From assembly GCF_037975245.1 (NCBI RefSeq), contig NC_092579.1, forward strand, positions 15,388,178 to 15,448,177: DNA of 60,000 nt, read 5' to 3'. Positions 12,353 to 23,900 of the stretch are shown one piece after another. Position numbers and translations under genes: made by a program. A model generated the notes under the pieces. It was given only the letters and a program-made list of their open reading frames with translations. It made no database searches and was not told the DNA's origin. Position 1 is the first letter of the stretch; each line of letters begins with the position of its first letter. The DNA is from Apostichopus japonicus (taxonomy: Eukaryota; Echinodermata; Holothuroidea; Aspidochirotida; Stichopodidae).

Positions 12353-12529
12353 GCATGCGCGAACCAGTAGTATACATACAATTCGACGAAGCACGGAAAA
12401 CTGACTGTGAAATTCTCATCAAACCAGTAAACTTTGGTTAACTTCCTATCTACTTCCTGTTTTTCTCGACGCTATAACATCACAAGACTATGACTATAAC
12501 TGTTTTCATCCAATCAATATATGACGTCA
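12353..12529. promoter_or_regulatory. Candidate promoter or enhancer: NRF1-like, CCAAT and CRE motifs
   Basis: GCATGCGCG (NRF1-like core) at 12353-12361, ATCCAATCA at about 12508-12516, and a perfect CRE TGACGTCA at 12522-12529. These lie 0.8-0.95 kb upstream of the C1/PKC-like ATG on its strand. The motifs are seen; their use as its promoter is inference. Confidence 0.35.
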
Positions 12530-14360
12530 TCTCCGGCACCTGAACTCACAATGCTTATTCTGTAGGAAACTTGCAGTTAATAAATGTAGGAAGTAATGCT
12601 GCCTTGCTTCTCTCAGTTTAGTGTTTGGTAGTGATTTCCTCTAACTTAAAAAAACAAAAAAAAAAACAAACATAAGCATCAAGACAGGTTTTCACAATCG
12701 GGTTGTGATGGTGCAAAGTACAACATTAACCGACCGTAAACTATAAAGAGTGCCTATAGTATATGCATAAAATCATTATCATTAGCGTCGCCAGATATTT
12801 TGAAGTATAGAGGAGGGAGGGGCACACAAGAATACGAGTGGATTTTTTTTGGGGGGGGGGAGGGGGTGGATGCACATTACAATGAATTGAGAATGTTTGC
12901 TGGTGCCGCACCGTAGGTGCGACGGTGTAAGCACGGAGCGCGAACCCCCCCCCCCCACAGATCCCTGGAGAGGTCGTGGGATTCATGGAACTTACATTTT
13001 CAAGAAAAACAAAACAAACGTATAGGACATCACAACTTGTTACCTTCAAGTTTACGTCTGGTACAAAACGTAACAGCAATGTTCCATGAAAATACCACCG
13101 TATGATACTTAGATGATTATTTCTCCTTTATACCATTCGCAAAGTATTAACTAATACATCAGCACTTGAGACAAAAACACTGTCTTGATGGAAACAGTAG
13201 GATATAGGACTGGCTTATTACATGCTCATTGATCGTCGAAAACAAGAACAATTAGTATACATTTAGCAAAGTCAAATTGCCACATTGCCAAACAAACATC
13301 TAATTATTTGAGGCGCAGGGAACGGCACGACTTGATGTCACCAGGAAAATTGTTGAGCGTCTTGTAAAGACGAAATCTGTCGTGTATTGCTGTACACTCT
13401 AACAATCAAATTTTGGTAGTTCTGCCCCCCCCCCACCTACCCCCACCAAAAAAACAACCAAGTAAAATGATGCCAAAAATATGCCATAAATTTAAAGTGA
13501 TATATTTGTAATACATTTCCCGAATTTGCTGAGAGTATATGGTGTGTTCGTGTACGAAAATATTACTATTACGTAATCATGCATGTTGTCGGATTCGTGG
13601 GTTGACGAGGATAATAATTACATAAGCTAGCACGATTTGTATTATTTTTCTTACAATATGCGAAAACAATTTCTGCCCAAGCAATATAAGTGAATGTCTG
13701 AAACAACACTGACGTAATTGGTATCACAACCAAAAATCTGTTTGGTTAAAAAAGACAGAAAAAAGGAGAAAAAAGGAGTCCACTTTTAAAGTTAAGTTTT
13801 TGACTCGCCGCCCATTAAACATATGCTGACTTAACGACGCATATATGTGGGGAAATACTCTATCATTTAGTAAGAATTCTTGTTAACTTTCAGTTCATTT
13901 ATCTAATGATTTTTGTTTTTAATTTTACAAGATGTCTTATTTCGTGCTAAGACTTTTCATGTTAATTCTTTTATTAAGCTGAACCCGGATTCCCACTGTA
14001 CCAATTATAGGGAAGGATAATCCTAAGACACAAATACAGCTTCAATTTAATTCCTTAAAAACACAGCTGTTCTCGATCCCAAGGACATTCCACTTATAAG
14101 GAATATGATAAATATAATGAGAAGTACCAATAACATTTTAATTTCGTTCGGAAAAGCAGGCGGAAAACAAATCACGTTCACATGTATAGTCTATATGCCG
14201 TATTTGAGATTCTTTGAACGAGAGAGTAATAATTATGAACACAAGACAATCAGCGATGAAGACACGTATATACGCAGTGACGTGAATCGCATTAGTTCAT
14301 TGAAGCGAGAGATAGATAATGAAAGAAAACAACGATACAGAAATAATTTAAAAAGAAAAC

Positions 14361-14393
14361 ACTTCCGGTATTGTTTGCGCGTGCGCATGCGCA
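14361..14393. promoter_or_regulatory. Candidate housekeeping-type promoter: ETS site plus palindromic NRF1 site
   Basis: ACTTCCGG (ETS, 14361-14368) is followed 13 bp later by TGCGCATGCGCA (full palindromic NRF1 site, 14382-14393) inside a GCGC-rich stretch that runs to about 14406. This pairing is typical of broad promoters of animal housekeeping genes. No adjacent exon was found, so the target gene is unknown. Confidence 0.4.
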
Positions 14394-16180
14394 TCAGCGC
14401 GTGCGCAATATAACGTAATGTTAATGATAATAACCGCTGTAATTTTGCAATGTGTTGCAACTTCTTATCATTCTGACTAAGACATATCTCCTCCATGGGC
14501 CCTTATTGGTGACTGCAATTACGGATGCTGGATGCTGCCGAACTAATTTGATATTTAAAGGTTTCAGGAATCACCAAATTGTGACAAATCCATTGTTAAA
14601 TACAGAAACAATTCCTTAGTTTCCAATTTAACCGACACCAACAATAAACCTACCATGTCTAGTACTGGCAATCTCGCAGCAGATGAAGCCTGAGTATATA
14701 GTTATGAAGATCTAATTTGCATATTAGTGGCTGAAGTTGTTGTTATTCACTGGTAACAACTGTAGAAACGTGGTTACGAAATCGTTTGAAATAACATATG
14801 TCAACTTGTAATATCAAGGAATCAGTGAAAATAGACTTAACAGACGTTTATGGATTATTTTAACATATTTTTATTTGAGAGAAAAACATTATTTGGTCAT
14901 GGCCACCTTAACATCAACAAAAGTAAAATTCATTACTAGTCGAAGAAGCCCAAACTTGGTCAACTTTTCTCCCCCCCCCCCACACCTGCCCCCTCCCCCC
15001 ACAGTTTTGGATAGCCCAATAATGACGAACAAGTTCACCAAACCTAACAAACAATAACCACGCTGTCTCAGATGATTTTCCCTTAAAGAGATATCCCTAC
15101 AAAATTTCACAACAGTGAAGTTAAACGATGATGTAGATTTGCACGGGTATATTAAGGTCCAAACCATTAACATTTAGTAACATTTTTCACGTTAGCTTCC
15201 GTATCGATCAGCATCAGCTCAATATTGTTTATTTATTTCAATGGAAAAATTGAATGAAATGTCTTCAAATTGTTTTTTTCTATACATTTTGCCCTTTGCA
15301 ATTGTTATCTATTGTTAATATTATTACAAATAATAGTTTTGTAACTCTTTTGGAGGTCACGAAAGTGAACTTCAGATGCATTCCACTCTTTTAGTTCAGC
15401 CAAGCCTACTGCTCTATAATAGGCATCGAAACGGCGCCATCATTACTTCTAGTGAAAGTGGCAAAAGTATGATCGATATTTCATCATTATCACAGAAATT
15501 TAACACAATTTCTGTGATCAGTATACGTTACATTCTGTGCACGGTGTTAAGACATTGCAGAAGTTATATATGTATGAATTAGAGACATTTATATGACAAT
15601 GAATACAGTTTGGCTGTTCAAGTTCTAAAGTGAACCATAACTGAATCCAACAAAGCTTCTGCAATGGATCCTATGGTGATTCGAACATCACGCATAGTTG
15701 TGAAACCGATTGCAATAGCGAGGAAATACTTGGCATCCGTACCTGCTGCCATACACTTCATAGGTTATCGTGGGAAAAGGATAGGTGGGACCATCACAGT
15801 TTACGTTTATTGTTGTTAACGAAATGAAGTAAGGTGTGAAGCTTCTTTCAAACACTGGATCATCTTAATTATCGAATAGGCGCAAATCACAACACAATTC
15901 ACTGAATATTCGGGTCATCTTACTATACAACTTTACACCTCGTGTAAAGATACTGACCTTGCATATTCGATCGTTTATTTGATATGATTATGTAGAACCT
16001 TTCATTTCAGCTATTTGACGTGAATGCCAAATAACAGCAACAAGGCCGATCATGCAGAAGAACTCGGCTTTAATTAATAGGCCATACCTTTGTTTTTTGT
16101 TTGAGAGGTTGTAGGAGCAATAGTGTGTTTTGTCAGACTTAAAATATTCTAACTTAACATGCCAATAAATTCTTTAACAT

Positions 16181-16411
16181 GTATTTTAGATCCTCCTGCA
16201 AGCAGGAACTCGCGAAGAAGCCATCATTGGTTTATCAAAGCCGCAAGCTGACCGAAGTCAGTCTCCTAGATTCATATTTAACGTCCATGATTATGAATTG
16301 TCAATTGTCAACAACTCTGTAACTGGACGACATACATTAATCTTGGAGTGACTCGAACTCGGGACCTTATGATTGAAAGGCACAAGCGTTAACCACTGAG
16401 CTAACACTCCT
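16181..16411 (-). mobile_element. tRNA-derived SINE
   Basis: The minus strand begins with a tRNA-like head (about 16411 to 16340) carrying an A box (TTAGCTCAGTGG, 16404-16393) and a B box (GTTCGAGTCAC, 16359-16349). The body ends in a segment containing TCCTGCTTGCAGGAGGATC. The body recurs at 24663-24745, which supports a dispersed family. The family name is unknown. Confidence 0.7.
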
Positions 16412-16641
16412 TTAATTTAATTAGGTAGGTCAGGCATAGGATATGAATGGATCAACTTCTGCTTTAGGGGGAGGGAAAGAAGGGGGGGGGGGTTGCGTTA
16501 ATGTTTATTTCATGATGAACTAAAGTTTATGGATTGTCTTCCGCTATTTTAAGCGAAATAAAAATAAAAATAAAAATAAAATAAAACTGTTAGCAAACTG
16601 CTTATCCACTAGAGAGCCTGTGTAATAGAATGTGTAAAAGT

Positions 16642-16726
16642 AAGTTGGCCTGACGTTTCGATCCTAGCAGGATCTTCTTCAGAGGCTAAAGAAGATCCTG
16701 CTAGGATCGAAACGTCAGGCCAACTT
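16642..16726. repeat. Perfect 38-bp inverted repeat with 9-nt spacer
   Basis: The left arm (16642-16679) and right arm (16689-16726) are exact reverse complements around CAGAGGCTA. The arms contain a nested small palindrome, GATCCTAGCAGGATC. One arm with its leading GTGTAAAAGTAAGTTGGCC recurs at 32784-32840, so this is part of a dispersed element. Confidence 0.9.
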
Positions 16727-16729
16727 GCT

Positions 16730-19700
16730 ATTTTAAGCGAACAGAACTATGAAACTTTTATTGACGCTTCCCAAAAGCTGTTGTTGGGTTTTTCTCGTGT
16801 CTTAATACAACGCTAATAAATTTTTCACTGGTCTTAAGTATCGAATATGTAGTTTATTTTGTACAGACTGGGTTTGTGAGATCCTGATTTGATATAAACA
16901 ACTCTTATGGTAGCATACGCCCATAAAAAGCACCATTGATTTACACACTAAATCACAAAAGTAGTGTGGTCTCTGCGTCTAGATAGAAGTTCTCACTAGC
17001 TTAACGCTACCCATCACCGGATATCTGACGAGTTGACCTTTCATGGCACCACCAATTTTCCATTTTATCATGACCGCGCAGAATTTTTTTCTATCAGAGC
17101 CGGAAGTTTTCGCCGTTTGTAAACAAACCTCTTCACTCAGTAGTAAAAAAAATTCGTACGCTTCACCTGGGATGTCTAAAGGGGTCTAAAATATGCCTCA
17201 ATTGACCCAATGTTTTTCACCACTTCGAATTCATGCTCTTCAACATGCAAGCCACAAAAAACTAGACCATGATTGATAACAGGTCAAAAAGATGTTCTCC
17301 TGCTGCTTTTTGGCACTTTTCTGAAAAAGTAGAACAATCGGGAGGATGAATATAGACTCTAATAGGAGTACGCTGCCTTATATGAACACATATACCATTT
17401 AATTGCTTTCTCAATTTAGGGTATGAGAGAGTGAGGTATAATTGGTAGGTCTGACAAGAGAGGGGCTGTTTACATGTCAGAAGGATACAGTCCCAGGGTC
17501 TGCATCGGGTCAGTTATGGGTCTCTAGTAAATATGGATGAAGAATAATGTACGTCACAGCATATTTGGGACTTCATAAAGGGAACTTGGTGACATGGTTG
17601 TCCCCGGGGCTCAAACTAGCTGACCCCCTTTGTAATGGGAACAGGTAGCGAAGCCCATCAAGTGCGCATGACTGAACAACCTGTACAGAATTGTTGCTAC
17701 AAAAATCTACTGGAAGACGGTAAGACACTAAAGAATACGAATGAATAAAGAATATGGTTGATCTTACTGCCATGAGGTAAAATAACTATTTTAAATCAAA
17801 CAAGACATTATTACGGTAATATGAACAGAACCAGTGTCAGAGAGACGAAAAAGTGAGAACAATTTGAAAATTAGCATGATAACCTTTTGTAAAATTTGAA
17901 AATGGAAAAAAGGGTTGATATTGCAATCTAGGCCGTTTGATGTAACATTCCTGCAGTTTGCAGAATACAAATCGTTTAACACAGAGGCAACCGAACAAAC
18001 TTGTCTAGGTGATAGAGTTGTAAATTTCCCACACTGCTATAAAAAAAAATCTCATTCAATTTGGGAGATATACCAGTGTCAATCTTCCTTCATACACAAC
18101 AATGAAGGTTTGAGAATCTTCTGGGGAAAAAAAACAAGAAAAAAAAAACAATTGTGACATTGATCCACGTATTATGAAATTTTAATGGTCATCTTTATTT
18201 AGTAAAATGTTTGATTTCCTTTAATAGAGATGCATTTCGTAAATGCTGAACCTAACATGTTGAAGTCGTTAACATACACCTCATACTGACACTGGTTTCA
18301 GTTCGCCACTGTTTAATGTTCGACTTGAAAGTATATCAAGTAATCGAGAGAAAGTAAATGGTATCACCTCCTTGTGGCACTGTGTGGTATATTTCAGATT
18401 GGCGACATGGCAACCCCCCCCCCCCCCCCGACAAGAGCTTTATGATTTCTCCCAAACCCAGCAGCATTATTGGTTGCTTAGATACTTGGAGTTATTCACC
18501 ATGAAACATTTCTATCCTGTATAAGCTGAAGACAATGTTTGTGGTTGCTACTCTTTTAGGTCATTTAACTGCAGTAAATTCTGGAGCCTGTAACATTTCA
18601 GCGGTAATGACATGATGCCGAAAAAGATGAATGGATTACAGACACATCCGCTTTATATGAAAATATGAGGTACTAGAACAACCTACATGTGGCGCAGACA
18701 GGTCAACATTTACCTTCGCAGTGTATTAATACCAACATTTGTAAACCATTTTTCGAAAACTTTGCAAATGAAAGAGAATCACTAATTACCCTCACAACAA
18801 TAATTTCTTCTGTTTCATTCTTTTTCTAGAAATTTATACATATTTTGCTTTCAATTTTTTGCAAAAAATAAAATATGAAGACAACAACCCTCACACCCAT
18901 TACCATCATAATTGGTGGTTTACGGGTCTTACATTTTACAATTACAATGACTTGATAAGTACAGCAAACTTGCACTGAATATTTTCAAACTTTTTAAAAA
19001 TCTAAATGATACTTAGTCAGCTTTGTAAATATACTTTAATTGCTCTTTTGCCTTTCATAAAAGGTCATAGGTCATCGGTATTGGACCCAAGTTTCAACTA
19101 CCTAAATATTGCTAGTATTTTGTTAAAGGACCAAATTACCAGGGGCCTTGGTCCTTATAGTTATTCTCAGATGGCTGAGGAGTGTTAGAATAATATCACA
19201 AGCAAGATGGTTTGTAAATTGATGATTACCATAACAGAATGATATTAACATATTCTTAATATCAGTGCTGGAGTATCCAACACGCAGATGAGGTTAAGTA
19301 CCAAGGTTAAGGGGTATCTGTGAACACTTCCAGACAAGTCATGAAAGTTTTGATTTGTGCCTGCAAAATTTGGTGGGGGGGCAGGTGAGGTGGGGAGGTC
19401 AGCAAGCATAAAAATGAAAAATATATTGAGTTTGGATTTTCAATTATGTTTCCACAAATATAGTATGAATGCAGAACAGAGACAAGGTGACACTAAGATA
19501 GCAGGCATTGGGTATACATACAGTAAGCTCAAAGCCAGCAATTTTTTTCTTTAAAATCTATTCGTGAAGAGTGCCATCTATTAATTCTCAATATTTAAAT
19601 CGCAGACTCTGCAGGTGTGGGTACAAAATTTCATTCTTTTTCACTAAACTCTTAGCAAGCACAGCAACCAAGAAAGAAGCACTTTGATGGAATGAAGTGA

Positions 19701-20040
19701 GGTATTGAACTTAGATATGTTATTGAGTAATAAATTCATGTCAAAATACCTTTTCTCAGAAATACTAGCATAGAGCATACAAATTCAAAATACATTTTAC
19801 CACAGACTTCCTGAATTTTTCTGCAATGGTACTTCAAGATTCAATTGCATTGCAAACCTAAGGGTTTTCCAGGTATTTAACATAGCACCTCATGAACAGT
19901 GCATCAGGTTTAGTTCCTTATGAACTACCAACAAATACCTATTTCAACCTTCTTATTAATACACTAGACAGTATGAAATTAGATATTAGGTTCAATTCAA
20001 AATGTCTCCACACAGCATTTATGTATGAAGGCAAACATCC
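16730..20040. other. Gene-free stretch downstream of RRN3
   Basis: No exon recognised. An ETS-like CCGGAAGT lies at 17100-17107. A long C run lies at about 18414-18429. On the minus strand AATAAA (reverse complement at 18194-18199) is a possible, distant polyadenylation signal for RRN3. Several short frames show no domain. Confidence 0.4.
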
Positions 20041-20937
20041 TTGATTTCTCCATGTCAAGACGTTGACCTGATGTTGCAGCATCTCATGGACTCCATGTCA
20101 AGACGTTGACCTGATGTAGCATCTCATGGACTCATAAATCCTCCATTGCAAGACGTTGACCTGGTGTTGTAGCATCTCATGGACTCATAAATCCTCCATG
20201 TCAAGACGTTGACCTGATGTTGTAGCATCTCATGGACTCATAAATCCTCCATTGCAAGACGTTGACCTGATGTTGTAGCATCTCATGGACTCATAAATCC
20301 TCCATTTCAAGACGTTGACATGATGTTGTAGCATCTCATGGACTCATAAATCCTCCATGTCAAGACGTTGACCTGATGTTGTAGCATCTCATGGACTCAT
20401 AAATCCTCCATTTCAAGACGTTGACCTGATGCTGTAGCATCTCATGGACTCCATGTCAAGACGTTGACCTGATGTTGTAGCATCTCATGGACTCCATGTC
20501 AAGACGTTGACCTGATGTTGTAGCATCTCATGGACTCCATGTCAAGACGTTGACCTGATATTGTAGTGTCTCAAGGACTCATAAATCCTCCATGTCAAGA
20601 CGTTGACCTGATGTTGTAGCATCTCATGGACTCATAAATCCAGGAGACACTGCGGACAAGCTTGATGGCATCAGGCCAAGAGGAACTTCTTGTAAATGCG
20701 CCTCATAAATCTCATGGACTCCATGTCAAGACGTTGACCTGATGTTGTAGCATCTCATGGACTCCATGTCAAGACGTTGACCTGATATTGTAGTGTCTCA
20801 AGGACTCATAAATCCTCCATGTCAAGACGTTGACCTGATGTTGTAGCATCTCATGGACTCATAAATCCAGGAGACACTGCGGACAAGCTTGATGGCATCA
20901 GGCCAAGAGGAACTTCTTGTAAATGCGCCTCATAAAT
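20040..20937. repeat. 53-bp minisatellite with 45-bp variants, overlapping the RRN3 stop codon
   Basis: The unit TCAAGACGTTGACCTGATGT... TAGCATCTCATGGACTCATAAATCCTCCATG repeats about 16 times, some units lacking the CATAAATC segment. Around 20480-20710 and 20707-20937 a 227-bp block is duplicated, including most of the RRN3 terminal coding exon. The genuine stop codon (20851-20853) lies within a repeat unit, so the array begins inside the coding sequence and forms the 3' UTR. Confidence 0.9.
20638..20711 (-). pseudogene. Duplicated fragment of the RRN3 terminal exon
   Basis: The sequence at about 20641-20706 repeats the coding stretch for YEAHLQEVPLGLMPSSLSAV with a 227-bp offset from 20868-20933. 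It sits within the minisatellite, downstream of the stop, and lacks the acceptor and the DEEDEF start. It would be 3' UTR in the mature RNA. Confidence 0.85.
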
Positions 20938-20958
20938 CCTGAACTCATCCTCTTCATC
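20851..20958 (-). CDS. RRN3: RRN3 terminal coding exon
   Basis: Acceptor CCTCTCGTAG, 108 nt, ending in TGA at 20853-20851. It encodes DEEDEFRIYEAHLQEVPLGL and MPSSLSAVSPGFMSP, aligning with human EDDDFLKGEVP...ITPSSF...SP. The final codons are also the start of the 53-bp minisatellite unit. Confidence 0.9.
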   Translation of the reverse strand, partial: DEEDEFRIYEAHLQEVPLGLMPSSLSAVSPGFMSP

Positions 20959-23900
20959 CTACGAGAGGAAATGAAATTAAAATAATCCAAAATACTAGAA
21001 GCAAATTAATAATGGAAGACATGAGTAGCATTTCTCATGCTTACTAATATATACTACATCTCAAGTTATTTACAGATGGCAAAATGGTCCTTTGGACAAT
21101 TCTTAAACCGTTGAGGTGGGTTAAATTATAATACATGCTTGAATTTTTCATACCACCCCAAATTGGTCCATGGCTTCAGTGTGTTAAGCTTTTGACATAG
21201 TAAGCATAGCTCCATAGTTGTGATTTGTCACATAGCATAATGGTAAGTGTTTTTACCACTCTATTGCCATAGTGTATATTGCAGACCTAATAAATTCAGT
21301 TATATGCTGGTATGTATCAGTTTTTAGTCAGTTTTTCTAATCAGAAAATGTATACCTATCTTCAACAATTATTTAAATGAACCCAAAGTACATCACTGAT
21401 GCATAAATTACTGCTAATATCTGTCAGTCATAGGTCACTCCTGAAATTCAGTATGCATCCACACATAGTTACTACAGATTTATAAATAGCCCCACCTATT
21501 CCTAAATTACTGATACCATAATACTGAGACACAGGATGGATCACCTTGGGTCAGCTTTACCAAGAATCTAGTCTGATCTATATTTTTGCAATATTTTGGA
21601 GAGATAATGATCAAACTTGTTCGATACAACAAATTCCAAATTATCATCCATTTGTTGTAAATTAGCAAATAAATTATGAAAATATTCTGAGCAGACAAAA
21701 TCTCTTGTTACATCCATTTCTTAAATCACATTCTGAAAGTCCATCTAAATTTGACAAAGGTTTCAATGTTTGGCTTTCATCCTTCGAAAGGCTCATAATT
21801 TATATTATTATTATTATGGGGTTTAAATATCAAGTTAGCATAACTTTCTTCACCCTAACCAAATATGCTGCTCTATATCAGATCCCTTGACAAGAACAGG
21901 ATGACAAGATATGAACACAATAACTTACTTCAGGCTGTGTGCTTTGTGATTTCTGCTGTAGGTCTGTGCCTTCCCATTGTTTGTACAACGAGTCAATGAA
22001 CTCTCCAGATCTGCAAAAATAATGTTAAAATCCGAACATTTAAACAACCCTGGTCACTCTGAGGATGTGTTCCTTAACATGATACAAAACATGGTACGAC
22101 AATAGGTTACCACTAATCAAAAGAAAGAAAGAAACAAGAAACAAGAAGAAAGAAATATATTAAATACAATTGATGACAAAGATATCAACAAGGGGAGGGG
22201 AGAGGAGGGGAGGGGAGGGGAGGGGAGAGGGGATGAGAAGGGGACTTTATATGATACTTTCAAATTGCAAATCAACTAAAGTTGCAATGAAGAAAGTCTG
22301 AGATCCCTGGGGGGGGGAGGGGTAGGGATTAAACTAGTTTCTTCCTAGGAAATTTATCAATGTGTCTCTGCTGGTGAAAAATGAATGGGAGAGGAGAGGG
22401 GTGGGGTTTACATGGTACTTTCAATTTGCATATCAAACTAAAGATGAAATGAAGATAGAGATAAGGGGAGGGATAGGGATTGAAAAAGTTTCTTCCTTGG
22501 AAATCTTCTGTCCTAAAATACTAACTTTTGCACACTTTTGTAGAAATGAATGTGTCATATTAAATGATGATTGAAAAACACGTGGAAAAGTGGAATATGA
22601 GAAAACATTGCAAATCATAGAACTTAAAAAAATAACTTACTTTGGTAGAAGATAAGGATCAAATGGGAAGAAGGTATCCAGGGGATTATTGAGGTCTATC
22701 AGTTTCTTGAAACCAGAGGACTGATACTGGGCTACGTTGCACACCCTCGCATTCCTTTCAATAATCGTGTAGCAAAACACCACCTGATACTTTCTGAGCG
22801 TTGGAAGATCAAACCAGAAGAAAAAAATGACAAGAAAATTATCACATAAACAATAAATTACCATAAATTATAAGGTATAAAACCCTTAAAACCCAAACAT
22901 ACTTCAAACTTTCACATAAATTTCAAGTTTGATGAACACAAATAGGTGTTTGAAGGACCCTTCAACTGTGCTGCACAAACGTTAAAATGTCAAAACGTAA
23001 AGCTACAATTTAATGAAATTAATGCGATTGACAAAAGGAAAATAACAACGATGAAAAATGAGTGAGAAACATATTATACAGAGAGAATCTAAATTTTTAA
23101 AATCTGCCACATGGTTTCGCTTTTATTTCTGGTGAGACATGACGGATACCAAAAAAAAACTTAGAATGGCGCTCCCAACAAACTTAGGCTTAGATGGCTC
23201 CGTTTGTAAAGCACAGGATTCTTGAGGTTACTGAGGTTTCTGGTTATGATTTTCTTACACATTAAGAGGCTTTAGTATTCCTAAATTTGTTCCCGCACGT
23301 CACCCTAGCCTTGTAGTTGGCAAATGAAACGTGTCTCTTATTACTCTTTTTTGAAGAACAAAGAGGTTTTTTTAAACATGTGTGATTGGTACCAGACCAT
23401 ACTAGTATGCAGTATGTAGAATGTGGTGAGATTAAAGTAAGATACAACAAACGCAAAGTTCTCTTGGGTAAACTCTTGCGTACAGTACAGTAATGTACAG
23501 TAGAGTAATGTAAAGTACACTACAGTAATTACTGCAGTAAACAAAAGAAACAAAGGCTGTAAGAAAAAAAATGAAACATTTACCTAGTTATGGTTGCAAA
23601 TATATTGACAATGGAAGGAAGACAATAGCTGAGAGGATTAAGCTTGCAGGAAATAATCCGATCCAGATTTAGGCTCATCACAAACTTGTTGCCTTTCTCA
23701 CTTCCCAAGAGGTCTTTGTAGTGGTAAACAATCACATAGAACATTGCCTGTCAAAACAAAGTAATTTTGAAATTATGTGGATAAACTAATATGTATAAGA
23801 ATTACAATATAGCAATAAAATTATGGAGAATAGATTATTGTCTGTCAAAACCAAACAATACAGTATTACAGTTATTAATGATCAAATTAATATCCATTTT

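Larger units (their letters stand above)
11581..16180. other. Upstream region of the C1/PKC-like gene, no exon recognised
   Basis: AT-rich DNA with several homopolymer C or G runs (about 12840-12860, 12945-12957, 13426-13436, 14971-14980). Two clusters of promoter-like motifs lie at 12353-12529 and 14361-14393. A plus-strand frame at about 15640-15830 has fairly balanced composition but no recognised domain. Confidence 0.45.

Noticed and set aside
20040-20940. Regular spacing of short repeats considered as a CRISPR array
   Set aside because: The genome is eukaryotic and there are no unique spacers. It is a head-to-tail minisatellite.
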